Source: Pseudomonadota bacterium (GTDB taxonomy: Bacteria > Pseudomonadota > Alphaproteobacteria > Acetobacterales > Acetobacteraceae). Taken from it: a stretch of 37,912 nt of DNA. The DNA lies in the NCBI GenBank assembly GCA_021816925.1, contig JAKAWQ010000036.1, forward strand, positions 1-37,912, in the 5' to 3' direction. Each line of letters opens with the position of its first letter. The stretch's first letter is position 1. Below, piece after piece: positions 25,981-35,211 of the stretch. A model generated the notes under the pieces. The model was not told the DNA's origin. It ran no database searches and was given only the letters and a program-made list of their open reading frames with translations. A program made the translations under genes and the position numbers.

Positions 25981-28305
25981 ATGGCCGATGGCACCATTGA
26001 CCAGCGTACGGCACATGTCTCGGCCGAGGAAGCCCTGGCGCTGCACGCGATGGGCCGCCCCGGGAAGCTCGAGACACGCATCAGCAAGCCGCTCACCACC
26101 GCACGTGATCTCTCGCTCGCCTATTCTCCCGGCGTCGCCGAACCCTGCCTGCATATTGCCCGGGATCCGACGCTCGCCTACGACTACACCACCCGCGGCA
26201 ACATGGTCGCGGTGATCTCCAACGGCACCGCGGTGCTCGGCCTCGGCAACCTCGGCGCGCTCGCCTCGAAGCCGGTGATGGAGGGCAAGGTTGCGCTGTT
26301 CAAACGCTTCGCCGACATTGATGGGATCGATCTCGAAGTCTCAACCGAGGACGTCGAGGAGTTCGTCGGCGCCGTTCGTTATATCGGCGCAAGCTTCGGC
26401 GGCATTAATCTCGAGGATATCAAGGCTCCCGAATGTTTCGTGATCGAGAGCCGCCTCAGGGAGCTGATGGACATCCCTGTCTTCCATGATGACCAGCACG
26501 GCACCGCGATTGTCGCCACCGCCGGCCTGATCAACGCTTGCCACCTCACAGGGCGCGCGTTTCGGGAGATAAACGTCGTCATCAACGGCGCAGGCGCTGC
26601 CGGCATCGCCTGCGCGGAGCTTCTCAAGGCGATGGGCGTGCGGCCCGACCATGTCGTGCTCTGTGACACGGCGGGCGTGATCTACCAGGGCCGCGAGAAG
26701 GGCATGAATCAGTGGAAGTCGGCCCACGCCGCGCCGACCAGGGCGCTCACCCTTGCCGAAGCCCTGGAAGGTGCCGACGTTTTCTTCGGGCTTTCCGCGA
26801 AGGGGGCGCTGACGAAGGACATGATGCGCCGCATGGCGTCCCGGCCCATCATCTTCGCTATGGCCAACCCGGACCCTGAGATCGCGCCCGATGAGGCGCG
26901 CGCCGCACGCCCCGACGCGATCATTGCGACCGGACGGTCGGACTATCCGAACCAGGTCAATAACGTCCTCGGGTTCCCCTACATTTTCCGCGGCGCGCTT
27001 GATGTGCGCGCACACACCATCAACGACGCGATGAAGATCGCCGCCGCCGAGGCGCTGGCGATGTTGGCGCGCGAGGATGTGCCGGACGAGGTGAACACGG
27101 CCGCCGCCGGGAGCCGCCTCAAGTTCGGGCCGGAATACATCATTCCGAATGCCTTCGATCCGCGGCTGATTTCCCATATCGCTCCGGCGGTCGCCAAAGC
27201 GGCCATGGATAGCGGGGTTGCGGCGCGCCCGAGCACTGATCTGAGGCGCTACGGCCGCGAACTCTCCGGTCGCCTCAATCGTACGGCCAACGCTCTGGAT
27301 ACCATTATGGAACGGGTACGGGGCGAGCCCAAGCGCGTCGTCTTCGCGGAGGGCGAGGAAGAGAAGGTGGTCCGCGCGGCCGCCGCGTTTCGTAATGCCG
27401 GCTACGGTATGCCCGTCCTGATCGGTCGGGAAGAGCGCGTTAAGGCGACGATGGCGAGTCTCGGGCTGGCCCAGGTGGACGGGATCGAGGTTCATAACGC
27501 GCGTCTCTCTAAAGAGAACCGCAAATACGCCGAATTTCTCTATTCGCGCCTGCAACGGCAAGGCTTTCTGGCACGCGACTGCCAGCGCGTGGTGAATCAG
27601 GACCGCAATATATTCGCCGCCTGCATGGTCGCAACCGGGGATGCGGACGCGATGGTGACCGGCGTCACGCGCTCGGCGGCAGTCTGCCTCGAAGATATCG
27701 GCCATGCCATCGATCCGGCGGCCGGCCTCATTCCCTTCGGCCTGACCGTGATGCTGGGAGAGCGCGGCGGCACGCTGTTTGTAGCGGATACGCTGATCCA
27801 CGAGCGGCCGACGCCCGTTGAGCTTGTCGGCATCGCCAAGGGGGCGGCGGCGGCGGCGCGCCATCTGGGCGTGGAACCACGCGTCGCACTCCTCTCCCAC
27901 TCGACCTTCGGCAACCCGCGGCGTCCGACGGTGGAGAGCCTGCGCGAGGTGGCGGCCATCCTGCAGCGCCATAAGGTGGATTTCGAATTCGACGGTGAAA
28001 TGAGTCCGGATGTTGCGCTCGATCCTGCCTATCGCGCGCTCTATCCGTTCTGCCGTCTTTCCGGGACCGCGAACGTTCTCGTGATGCCAGGGCTGCATGC
28101 GGCGCACATCGCGACGAGGCTCGCGCCGCGGCTCGGCGGCGGATCGGTGATCGGCCCTCTGCTCCTCGGCCTTGCCCATCCGGCGCAGATTGTGCCGCTC
28201 GACGCCTCGGTCAGCCAGATCGTCGACATCGCCTGCCTTGCGGCCTATCAGGCTCTCAGGCGCGACGTCCGGCCCGGCCGCGCACGCACCGCCGGCGCTG
28301 ACTAG
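25981..28305 (+). CDS. maeB: NADP-type hybrid malic enzyme MaeB
   Basis: A 774-residue enzyme that oxidatively decarboxylates malate to pyruvate, making NADPH. The malic N-domain ([42 protein letters not shown]) is followed by the nucleotide-binding domain ([26 protein letters not shown]). From about residue 440 comes a phosphotransacetylase-like domain ([45 protein letters not shown]), typical of MaeB, where it senses acetyl-CoA and is not an active Pta. The ATG at 25981 is chosen because AAGGAGG (25967-25973) sits 7 bases upstream. It is divergent from mutS across a 95-base gap that must hold both promoters. phaB follows 31 bases on. Confidence 0.95.
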   Translation: MADGTIDQRTAHVSAEEALALHAMGRPGKLETRISKPLTTARDLSLAYSPGVAEPCLHIARDPTLAYDYTTRGNMVAVISNGTAVLGLGNLGALASKPVMEGKVALFKRFADIDGIDLEVSTEDVEEFVGAVRYIGASFGGINLEDIKAPECFVIESRLRELMDIPVFHDDQHGTAIVATAGLINACHLTGRAFREINVVINGAGAAGIACAELLKAMGVRPDHVVLCDTAGVIYQGREKGMNQWKSAHAAPTRALTLAEALEGADVFFGLSAKGALTKDMMRRMASRPIIFAMANPDPEIAPDEARAARPDAIIATGRSDYPNQVNNVLGFPYIFRGALDVRAHTINDAMKIAAAEALAMLAREDVPDEVNTAAAGSRLKFGPEYIIPNAFDPRLISHIAPAVAKAAMDSGVAARPSTDLRRYGRELSGRLNRTANALDTIMERVRGEPKRVVFAEGEEEKVVRAAAAFRNAGYGMPVLIGREERVKATMASLGLAQVDGIEVHNARLSKENRKYAEFLYSRLQRQGFLARDCQRVVNQDRNIFAACMVATGDADAMVTGVTRSAAVCLEDIGHAIDPAAGLIPFGLTVMLGERGGTLFVADTLIHERPTPVELVGIAKGAAAAARHLGVEPRVALLSHSTFGNPRRPTVESLREVAAILQRHKVDFEFDGEMSPDVALDPAYRALYPFCRLSGTANVLVMPGLHAAHIATRLAPRLGGGSVIGPLLLGLAHPAQIVPLDASVSQIVDIACLAAYQALRRDVRPGRARTAGAD

Positions 28306-28336
28306 GCTACAACGCATGGAAGGCAAAGGGCACTGC

Positions 28337-29059
28337 ATGGCACGGTTGGCGTTGGTCACCGGCGGCACTCGAGGGATCGGCGCGGAGGTCAGCAAGGCGC
28401 TCAAAGCGGCGGGGCGTACGGTGGTGGCAAGCTACACGGCAAACGACAAGGCGGCGGAGGCCTTCGCCGCCGAAACGGGTATCGCCGTCGAGCGGTTCGA
28501 TGTCGCCGATTTTCATGCTTGCGAGGCCGCGCTGCGGCGGATCGTGCAAGGGCATGGTGGTATCGAGATTCTCGTCAACAATGCCGGCATCACCCGCGAC
28601 GCAACGCTTGCGCGTATGACTCGCGAGATGTGGGACTCCGTGATCGATACAAATCTCGGTTCCTGCTTCAATCTCTGCAAGCTCACGTTCGAGGGGATGC
28701 GAGAGCGGAAATTCGGCCGTATTGTCAATATCGGGAGCATCAACGGCCAGGCGGGGCAGTATGGTCAGGTCAATTACGCGGCGGCCAAGTCCGGTATACA
28801 CGGCTTTACGAAGGCGCTGGCGCAGGAAGGTGCACGCTACGGCATCACCGTGAATGCCATTGCCCCCGGCTATGTCGATACCGAGATGGTTCGTGCGGTG
28901 CCGGCGGATGTGCTTCAGAAGATTATCGCGCGCATTCCCATGGGCAGGCTGGGACACGCCGCCGATATCGCACGCGGTGTGGTGTTCCTGACTGCCGACG
29001 ACGCAGACTTTATCACCGGCTCGACTATCTCAATCAACGGCGGCCAGCACATGTACTGA
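28337..29059 (+). CDS. phaB: Acetoacetyl-CoA reductase (PhaB/PhbB)
   Basis: A 240-residue short-chain dehydrogenase that reduces acetoacetyl-CoA to (R)-3-hydroxybutyryl-CoA with NADPH, the second step of polyhydroxybutyrate synthesis. The cofactor motif is TGGTRGIG, followed by NNAGITRD, the catalytic Ser (NIGSINGQAGQYGQ), Tyr-x-x-x-Lys (NYAAAKSG) and GYVDTEMV. The GQYGQVNYAAAKSG run and the ending SINGGQHMY are characteristic of PhaB and separate it from FabG. A start at 28316 would add seven residues. It follows maeB closely; the malic enzyme could supply its NADPH. No phaA or phaC is in the window. Confidence 0.9.
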   Translation: MARLALVTGGTRGIGAEVSKALKAAGRTVVASYTANDKAAEAFAAETGIAVERFDVADFHACEAALRRIVQGHGGIEILVNNAGITRDATLARMTREMWDSVIDTNLGSCFNLCKLTFEGMRERKFGRIVNIGSINGQAGQYGQVNYAAAKSGIHGFTKALAQEGARYGITVNAIAPGYVDTEMVRAVPADVLQKIIARIPMGRLGHAADIARGVVFLTADDADFITGSTISINGGQHMY

Positions 29060-29074
29060 GCAAGCCGCGGGTCC

Positions 29075-29674
29075 TCACGCAAAGCGCGCCAGAGCCGCCG
29101 CGGTTCGGCTGAACACGCTCGCCAAGGCTGCGAGTTGTGCCGCAACGTCCGCTGCGGCGTCCGCCTTGGCGGGGAGAACGGTTGTTGCCGCCTCGGTCGC
29201 TTGCAGCAGCACCCGTGGGCTTGCGGAACCCGTCGCAAGCAGTACGATCGCGAGGGAAGCTACCGCCCGCCCGGCCTCCGGCTCTGCCCAGAGCTGCATC
29301 AGTTCGGCCTCCAGCGTGAGGTCGGCCCTGGCGAGGCTGCCCGGGCCGAGCACCGCGGCAAAAAGCCCGCTCGTGGCGAGATACTGGCGGAGCGATGCTC
29401 CGACCCCCTCCGCCGGCGTTACTGCCCAACGATTGTAAAAGTCGGTACGCATCAGACCGTCCGGGCCGAACGTTTTCAGTCCACGATCCCCGAGCCCAGG
29501 CGCTGCCTCCACGCTGCGCACCAGCAGCACCTTGCCGTTGGCGCGCGGCGGCCGAGGCGGAGGGAGGGGAACCGCGAGTGCCCAATCCCGCCGCCGCACG
29601 TACGGTCGAGTGAGAACGCCGCCGCAACTGGAAAGCGCGACCGGCAGTCCGAGCAGGCATGCCCTCCGCTTCAT
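29075..29674 (-). CDS. ABC-type transport auxiliary lipoprotein (PqiC/MlaD-associated)
   Basis: A 199-residue lipoprotein with a lipobox LSSC (Cys17) after a short signal sequence. The body matches the ABC-transport auxiliary lipoprotein family (VLLVRSVEAAPGLGDRGL, RTDFYNRWAVTPAEGVGASL, LTLEAELMQLW), which accompanies MCE-type lipid transporters in many Proteobacteria and is related to PqiC. The ATG overlaps the mlaD stop (ATGA), and it is last of the mla genes. It probably sits in the outer or inner membrane facing the periplasm and helps hand lipid between MlaD and the outer membrane; this role is inferred from family and position. Confidence 0.8.
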   Translation of the reverse strand: MKRRACLLGLPVALSSCGGVLTRPYVRRRDWALAVPLPPPRPPRANGKVLLVRSVEAAPGLGDRGLKTFGPDGLMRTDFYNRWAVTPAEGVGASLRQYLATSGLFAAVLGPGSLARADLTLEAELMQLWAEPEAGRAVASLAIVLLATGSASPRVLLQATEAATTVLPAKADAAADVAAQLAALASVFSRTAAALARFA

Positions 29675-30711
29675 CGGCCCCCTCCGGTAGTGCCAGCGCC
29701 GGAGTGGGGCGGCGGGCTACCGAACAGCACGCCGGCGGGGTAGGCGCGGAGCGCGTCAGTCGTATCGCGCAGGTTGGCTGCGGTCGCCTCTAGGTCGCGC
29801 AGGATCGGGATCATTCGCCGCTGGAAGTCCGCAGTGGTGACATCCGTGCGGTGGGCCGTGCGCGAGAGGGCGGTGATCAGCGGCGGCAGCGTGTGGGTCA
29901 CCGCTGCGAGGTCGGCCGCAGCGCGGTCGGCGTTCGCTCCGATCTGCTCGATTCTCTTGCTCCGGAGGAGCGTGCGCAGGGTCTGGCTGTCGTTCCGCAG
30001 CCCGGCAGCGAGGCTAGGCAGGTCGGCCTTGTCGATCGCTTGTCGTAGAGTCGTGACAAGCACCGTCACAGCGGCCAAGGTCTGATGCGTCTGTCCGCTC
30101 CTGATCTCCTGCCGCAGCTCTTCCAGCAGATTGAGCAGCGCCGCCGCGATGTCCTTGAAGTTGATTTGCCTGAGCTCCTGAGCGAGCTGCTCGGCCGCAC
30201 TTTGCACCTGCGAGATCGTGCTCGGCACGGATGGGACATAAGGATAACGGGGCGCCCAGGGCACTGCGAGCGGGGGGTATTGCACGGGGTTGACGAAATC
30301 GAGTCCGAGGTAGCTGATGCCGGTGATCCCCTGCGAGACGATGCGGGCGCGAAAGCCGGCCTTTACGGCGTCCTCAATTCGGGCGGGGGTGAGCGTGCGG
30401 CCGATCCGCTTTGGATCGACGACAAAGCGGACGAATACCATACGGTAGGTGGCACGCCTCAGGTTCGGCGGCGCGCCACGAAAATATTCGGCCGAGACAA
30501 GGCCGATATCCGTGACCCGCCCGATGGTGACGCCGAGATAATTCACCGGCGCGCCGACATTGAGACCCTGGACCGATTCGTTGAAATATGTCTCCATCTC
30601 CACCGCATTCTGAAAATTCTCGCCGCTGAGGAACAGTACGAGGCCCACAACGGCGCCGATCCCGATCACGATCAGAAGGCCAACGCGCAGGAACATCGCC
30701 CGTGATCCCAT
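29671..30711 (-). CDS. mlaD: MlaD-family MCE lipid-binding protein
   Basis: A 346-residue protein with one N-terminal membrane helix (LRVGLLIVIGIGAVVGLVLF), then an MCE domain (YFNESVQGLNVGAPVNYLGV and IGRVTDIGL, then GFRARIVSQGITGISYLGLD), and a long helical C-terminal part with Leu/Ala heptads ending in a Pro/Gly-rich tail. MCE proteins form periplasmic hexamers that carry phospholipid between membranes. The ATG at 30711 overlaps the mlaF stop by one base; a GTG one codon earlier is possible. The long C-terminal extension resembles the needle-forming helices of larger MCE proteins. Confidence 0.88.
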   Translation of the reverse strand: MGSRAMFLRVGLLIVIGIGAVVGLVLFLSGENFQNAVEMETYFNESVQGLNVGAPVNYLGVTIGRVTDIGLVSAEYFRGAPPNLRRATYRMVFVRFVVDPKRIGRTLTPARIEDAVKAGFRARIVSQGITGISYLGLDFVNPVQYPPLAVPWAPRYPYVPSVPSTISQVQSAAEQLAQELRQINFKDIAAALLNLLEELRQEIRSGQTHQTLAAVTVLVTTLRQAIDKADLPSLAAGLRNDSQTLRTLLRSKRIEQIGANADRAAADLAAVTHTLPPLITALSRTAHRTDVTTADFQRRMIPILRDLEATAANLRDTTDALRAYPAGVLFGSPPPHSGAGTTGGGR

Positions 30712-31460
30712 CACAGCACCTCGCGGTGGAAGAATGCGTGTACGATCGGATTCGCGCTCTCCGCTTTCAACCGGTCCGGTCTGCCCTCGGCTATCAATCC
30801 CTGGGCGTCGCGATCGAGCATGATGCAGCGATCAGCGATCGTCATGATCGAGGAGAGTTCATGCGTGACGACAACAAAGGTGACACCGAGCGCCTCGCGT
30901 AGCTCGAGGATCAGCTTGTCGAGCCCGGCCGAGGTGATTGGGTCGAGCCCTGCCCCCGGTTCGTCGAGGAAGAGCAGCGGTGGATCGAGCGCGAGCGCCC
31001 GCGCGATGCCCGCGCGCTTGGCCATGCCTCCGGAAATCTCCGCTGGCAGTAGATCCGCGGACTCACCCAACCCGACCAGGCCAAGCTTCGTCCGCGCAAC
31101 GCTGGCGCGTGCGGGTGGCGCAAGACGGGTGTAGATTTCGAGCGGTAGCATAACGTTCTCGAGCAATGTCATGGAGCCGAAGAGCGCACCCGACTGGAAC
31201 ATCACTCCAATGCTGGGCAATACGCTCGCCCGTTCCCGCACGATGTCGTGGCCAAGGACCTCGATGGTCCCGCTATTCGGTGGCAGAAGGCCGATCAGCT
31301 GCTTCATCAGCGTTGATTTGCCGCAACCGGAGCCGCCGAGGATCACGAACACCTCCTTCTCCTCGACCGTGAACGAGACATCACGGAAGATCGTCCGAGT
31401 CCCGAAACGCTATGTCACGCCGTCTGCGCGAACCATCGGGACGCTCCGTGTCCCGTTCAT
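30711..31460 (-). pseudogene. mlaF: MlaF-type ATPase interrupted by an in-frame amber codon
   Basis: The ATPase of the Mla lipid transporter. The natural start is the ATG at 31460, in an ATGA overlap with mlaE. Codon 17 is TAG (31410-31412), inside ADGVT-stop-RFGTRTIF, where related ATPases have an aromatic residue (the A-loop that stacks on adenine). The rest is intact in the same frame: Walker A GGSGCGKST, IGVMFQSGALFGSMTLLENV, EISGGMAKRAGIARAL, LLFLDEPGAGLDPI, and the switch His in VTHELSS. A shorter protein of 211-213 residues could start at GTG 31346 or 31352, behind a GAGGAGAAGGAG run, keeping the Walker motifs but losing the first strands. Either a true null or truncating mutation, or a one-base sequencing error. 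mlaE, mlaD and the lipoprotein are intact. Confidence 0.85.
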
Positions 31461-32590
31461 AGGCCCAGGCGATAGAAGATCAGGGCGAACGCCCCGTCGA
31501 GGAGGATGGTGGCAACGATGCCGCCGACGACCGCGGCGGTGGTCGAGATTCCCACCGCCCGCGGGCCGCGGCCGGTCGACAGTCCCCGGCTGCAGCCGAT
31601 GGCAGCCACCACGGCGGCGAAGCAGAGCGCCTTGACGAGGCCGCCCACGAAGTCGCCGACCGTTGCGGCCTGCTGCACCTGACGTATCACCACGCCCAGT
31701 GGGTACCCGAACAGGTGCAAGACCACCGCCATGCCGACCAGCCCCGCCAACTCGAGGCCGATCGTCAGCATCGGCATTACGAGCACGGCTGCAAAAAGAC
31801 GCGGCAGCACCAGCATCGTCATCGGGTCGAGGCCCATCGTGGAAAGGGCATCGACCTCCTCGTTGACCTTCATGGTGCCGATCTCGGCGGCGAACGCCGA
31901 GGCGGTGCGCCCGGAGAGAATCACGGCCGCGAGCAGCGGCCCGAGTTCGCGGAAGAGGCCGATTGCGACGAGGTTTGCCACAAAGATCACGGCGCCGAAC
32001 GTCTGCAGGGGTATCGCTGATTGGAAGGCCAGGATAAGGCCGATGAGGAAGCCAAGGATGACAATCAGCGGCATCGCCCGCACGCCGGCTTGGTCGGCCA
32101 CGACAAGAATGTCGTCGGCCCGCAGCATGCGAAGCCGACGCGGGGCAAGTATGATTGCCACCACTGTCTCGCCAAGGAAAGCAATGCCGTTGGCCGCGGC
32201 AGCAAACCCGGCCAGCAGCAGACGGAACGGACTCCCCAGCCCTGCCGCACGCTGAGGTTTGGTTGGATGCGGCAGTGCTTGGCGCACGCGAGCGAGCAGC
32301 GACGCAAGCGTCTCGGCTGCACCCACGAGCGTGGCCGGCGCTCCATGGGCATCTTCGGCGGCGACCAGAAGTGTCGCGCCGGCCGTGTCGCAGACCGACA
32401 CCGCAGAGAGGTCGAACAACAGGGGCCGGCCCTTCGCTCCGCTCGCCGCCTTGACCGCAGGCGACCAGAGTCGCGCAATGCCGGCGGCGTCCAGCCGACC
32501 GGCGAACACCAGCGCGACCGCGCCGGCACGATCAGCGCACGCGAGTGTCGCCCGGTCGTTGGGCTGCTCACGTGAGGGCAGAGCCCTCAC
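31457..32590 (-). CDS. mlaE: MlaE-type permease with N-terminal STAS domain
   Basis: An inner-membrane permease of an MCE/Mla lipid transporter, about 377 residues from the chosen GTG. The first 110 residues form a STAS-like domain (FAGRLDAAGIARLW, LLFDLSAVSVCDTAGATLLV). The permease follows with MPLIVILGFLIGLILAFQSA, FRELGPLLAAVILSGRTASA and GTMKVNEEVDALSTMGLDPM, all hallmarks of MlaE. In E. coli the STAS part is the separate MlaB; here the two are fused. The start is uncertain: the frame opens to a TTG at 32692 but has no clear ribosome site or family resemblance before about 32590. It overlaps mlaF by 4 bases. Confidence 0.88.
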   Translation of the reverse strand: MRALPSREQPNDRATLACADRAGAVALVFAGRLDAAGIARLWSPAVKAASGAKGRPLLFDLSAVSVCDTAGATLLVAAEDAHGAPATLVGAAETLASLLARVRQALPHPTKPQRAAGLGSPFRLLLAGFAAAANGIAFLGETVVAIILAPRRLRMLRADDILVVADQAGVRAMPLIVILGFLIGLILAFQSAIPLQTFGAVIFVANLVAIGLFRELGPLLAAVILSGRTASAFAAEIGTMKVNEEVDALSTMGLDPMTMLVLPRLFAAVLVMPMLTIGLELAGLVGMAVVLHLFGYPLGVVIRQVQQAATVGDFVGGLVKALCFAAVVAAIGCSRGLSTGRGPRAVGISTTAAVVGGIVATILLDGAFALIFYRLGL

Positions 32591-32809
32591 GGCCAGCCGC
32601 TCGTGAATGTTTGCAGGCGTGGCAAATATCTCGCGAAAGGTCGTGGGGCGGCAAGGAAAGGGCGATGGGCGTGTGCCATGCTCGATTTGCAAAGCGGTCC
32701 GGGGAATCCGGGCAGTGGTGACCGGGGCATTGCTTTATACCAATCCTCCGCAAGCGTCACGTTGCAGGCCGTGCGGCGCGTGGAACGCGGAATAGGAACG
32801 GAGAAGAGA

Positions 32810-33814
32810 ATGGACGATAGCGTCACTACCTGCCACGATAGGCGCGTCGGGCGGATTCGGCTCAACCGGGCGGTCGCGCTCAACGCGCTCGACCTCGGCA
32901 TGGTCCGGACTATCAGGGCGGCGCTGGCCAACTGGCGGGACGAGGCGGCGGTGCATGCCGTCGTGATTGACTCGGCCGATCCCCGTGCCTTCTGTGCAGG
33001 CGGCGATGTGCGCGCCATGCGCCGCGCGGCCATGGCCGCCGACGATTCCGCGATCCTTTCCTTTTTTGCCGAGGAATACGCGCTCAACTGCGCAATCGCC
33101 GAATATCCGAAACCCTACATCGCGCTCGTTGATGGCATCTGCATGGGTGGCGGGATCGGGATTTCGGTGCACGGCGTCGCACGTGTGGCAAGCGAGTATG
33201 CCGTCTTCGCGATGCCGGAGACCGCGATCGCCCTTTTCCCGGATGTCGGCGCAAGCTACCTCCTGCCCCGCCTTCCAGGTGCGCTCGGGGTGTGGCTTGC
33301 GCTTACCGGCACGCGTCTTGAGGGAACCGATGCCGTCCACGCGGGGCTCGCCACGCATTTCGTGCCGCGCGCCGGGCATTCTGCCCTGTCGGCTGCGCTC
33401 GCGGCGGACGGACCTGGCGTGCTTGCCGCCTTCGCCGTGCCCCTTCCCGCCTTCTCCTTTGCCGACGAACGGCCGGCCATCGATCGGTGTTTCACCGCCC
33501 CCTCCGTCCCAGCCATTTTCGAGCGGCTGGCAACCGAGCCTGGCCCGTTCGGTCGCGACACGCTCGCGGCGCTTCGCCGCTTTTCCCCCTCCTCGGTCCT
33601 CTGGAGTTTCGAGATTCTGCGCCGCGGCGCGGGTTCCACGCTTGCGGAAGCACTGGCCACCGAACTCCGCCTCGTCCGGCGCGTCGTCCGTCACCCCGAT
33701 TTCGCGGAGGGCGTGCGGGCGATGGTGGTCGATAAGGATCGCTCTCCCCGCTGGATGCCGCCCAGCGTCGAACAAGTGGACTTGGCAGCCATTGCGGCAA
33801 TGTTCGAGGAGTAG
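32810..33814 (+). CDS. 3-hydroxyisobutyryl-CoA hydrolase-like enoyl-CoA hydratase
   Basis: A 334-residue crotonase-fold enzyme. The oxyanion-hole motifs are FCAGGDV (61-67) and MGGGIGIS (112-119). PETAIALFPDVGASYLLPRL places Glu137 and Asp145 as in 3-hydroxyisobutyryl-CoA hydrolases of valine breakdown, which are longer at the C-terminus than plain hydratases. That extension is present and ends VDKDRSPRWMPPSVEQV, typical of this subgroup. The ATG at 32810 has GGAGAAGAG just upstream; the longer frame to 32603 lacks resemblance. Hydrolase versus hydratase activity is inferred from length and motifs. The MBL-like gene follows 5 bases on, so they form an operon. Confidence 0.85.
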   Translation: MDDSVTTCHDRRVGRIRLNRAVALNALDLGMVRTIRAALANWRDEAAVHAVVIDSADPRAFCAGGDVRAMRRAAMAADDSAILSFFAEEYALNCAIAEYPKPYIALVDGICMGGGIGISVHGVARVASEYAVFAMPETAIALFPDVGASYLLPRLPGALGVWLALTGTRLEGTDAVHAGLATHFVPRAGHSALSAALAADGPGVLAAFAVPLPAFSFADERPAIDRCFTAPSVPAIFERLATEPGPFGRDTLAALRRFSPSSVLWSFEILRRGAGSTLAEALATELRLVRRVVRHPDFAEGVRAMVVDKDRSPRWMPPSVEQVDLAAIAAMFEE

Positions 33815-33819
33815 CACCG

Positions 33820-34647
33820 ATGGTGTGCTATATCTGCATCACCTGCGGAACCCAGTACCCGCCGGCGGAACGTCCACCGGTCGTGTGCCCAATCTGCGGG
33901 GATCCGCGGCAATATGTGAATCCCGCGGGCCAGAGCTGGATCGCGCCAACTGCACTGGCTCGCACCCACGCCAATGCGGTCCGCCTGCTCGAGCCCGATC
34001 TCTTCTCCATCACCACCACCCCGGGCTTTGCGATCGGCCAGCGTGCGATCCTGGTCCGCAGCACAAAGGGCAACGTGCTCTGGGACTGTCTTTCGCTGCT
34101 TGATCCCGCCACCGAGGAACTGGTCCGGGCAATTGGCGGCCTTGCGGCAATCGCGATTTCGCATCCGCATTACTATGGGGCGATGGTGGATTGGGCCGCC
34201 GCCTTCGGCTGCCCGATCCACTTGCATGCTGCCGATCGGCAGTGGGTGATGCGCTCCTCTCCGGCCGTCCGGTTCTGGGAGGAAACGGCCTTGCCCCTTG
34301 CCAGCAGCCTCACCCTGATCCACTGCGGCGGGCATTTCGCGGGGGGAACCGTATTGCATTGGGCGGAGGGCGCGGGCGGGGAAGGCGCCCTCCTGTCCGG
34401 AGATATCCTCCAGGTCCTGCCCGACCGACGGCACGTCTCCTTCATGCGGAGTTATCCCAATTTATGGCCGGTTTCCGCGCCGGCTGTGCGCCGCATTGCG
34501 GTCGCGCTCGAAGGCTTTCCCTTCGCCACGATCTATGGCGCCTTCGACGGTCGTGAGATCGAGACCGGCGGAAAGGCGGCGCTCGCCGCCTCGGTCGAGC
34601 GCTATCTTGCGGCAATCATGGGCGACGGAAGTGCGGAGTGCGCCTGA
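33820..34647 (+). CDS. MBL-fold-like protein with N-terminal zinc ribbon
   Basis: A 275-residue protein. Residues 6-26 form a rubredoxin-like zinc ribbon (Cys6-x-x-Cys9 and Cys23-x-x-Cys26). From about residue 55 an MBL-like domain follows (GQRAILVRSTKGNVLWDC, AIAISHPHYYGAMVDWAAAF, IHCGGHFAGGTVLHW, LLSGDILQV). The classical HxHxDH is reduced to H-P-H-Y-Y, but the later His (GGHF) and Asp (SGDI) are present. This combination occurs in a known uncharacterised MBL-type family. Metal binding and reaction are unknown. It starts 5 bases after the 3-hydroxyisobutyryl-CoA hydrolase gene, whose last codons supply its GAGGAG ribosome site. Confidence 0.75.
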   Translation: MVCYICITCGTQYPPAERPPVVCPICGDPRQYVNPAGQSWIAPTALARTHANAVRLLEPDLFSITTTPGFAIGQRAILVRSTKGNVLWDCLSLLDPATEELVRAIGGLAAIAISHPHYYGAMVDWAAAFGCPIHLHAADRQWVMRSSPAVRFWEETALPLASSLTLIHCGGHFAGGTVLHWAEGAGGEGALLSGDILQVLPDRRHVSFMRSYPNLWPVSAPAVRRIAVALEGFPFATIYGAFDGREIETGGKAALAASVERYLAAIMGDGSAECA

Positions 34648-34719
34648 CAAAGTGCGTTGTCTTCGGTACAATGGCATCGGGATCGCCGAGCGCGGCGACC
34701 AGCTAAGGAGGAGCATCTC

Positions 34720-35202
34720 GTGGCCGGCGGCATGCCGTTCGCATCAGCGGAATCCAAGGACCTTCGACCGATGTACTCCTTTCTCGGTCGCGTGCACTCG
34801 ACCCTGCGCCCGATCGGTTATCCTGTGATGCGCATTGCGGTCGGCCTCACCGTCGTTCCACACGGCTGGCAGAAACTCTCCCTTCTTCTGGCCGGCCACG
34901 CCGCCGGCATGGCAAGGTTCTTCGCGGCGCATGGTTACGTGCCAGGAATGTTTTGGCTCACCGTGGTCGCCCTCATCGAGTTCTTCGGGGGCTTGATGAT
35001 CGCCGCCGGGTTTCTCACCCGCCTCGCGGCTCTCGCCGTCGGGATCGATCTCCTTCTTGCCCTCCTCACGGTTCTGCTGCCGCAGGGTGGCTTCGGCCTG
35101 CCCAACCAGCTCATCCTGATGTGGGGATTCATGGTCTTTGGCATCGGCTGCCTCGGGAGCGGGCGGTTCTCGGTGGATGCACTGATCGGTAAGGAGCTTT
35201 AA
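34720..35202 (+). CDS. DoxX-family membrane protein
   Basis: A 160-residue membrane protein of the DoxX family. The conserved start of the domain is LRPIGYPVMRIAVGLTVVPH, with GWQKL, then ALIEFFGGLMIAAGFLTRLA and a final helix before GCLGSGRFSVD. Four hydrophobic segments are visible. The start is set by a strong AAGGAGGAG (34705-34713) placed 7 bases before a GTG at 34720; it adds about 17 residues ahead of the usual domain start MYSFLGR. The family is linked to quinone-related redox processes and stress response in some bacteria; no specific role can be assigned here. Confidence 0.82.
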   Translation: MAGGMPFASAESKDLRPMYSFLGRVHSTLRPIGYPVMRIAVGLTVVPHGWQKLSLLLAGHAAGMARFFAAHGYVPGMFWLTVVALIEFFGGLMIAAGFLTRLAALAVGIDLLLALLTVLLPQGGFGLPNQLILMWGFMVFGIGCLGSGRFSVDALIGKEL

Positions 35203-35211
35203 TGATTGCGT

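Noticed and set aside
26341-28404. Minus-strand reading frame of 687 codons opposite maeB
   Set aside because: maeB is clearly the real gene, with complete motifs; the opposite frame shows no family resemblance.
31410-31412. Amber codon in mlaF as programmed readthrough or a special amino acid
   Set aside because: Pyrrolysine use is not expected in this group, and no recoding element is visible; mutation or sequencing error is simpler.
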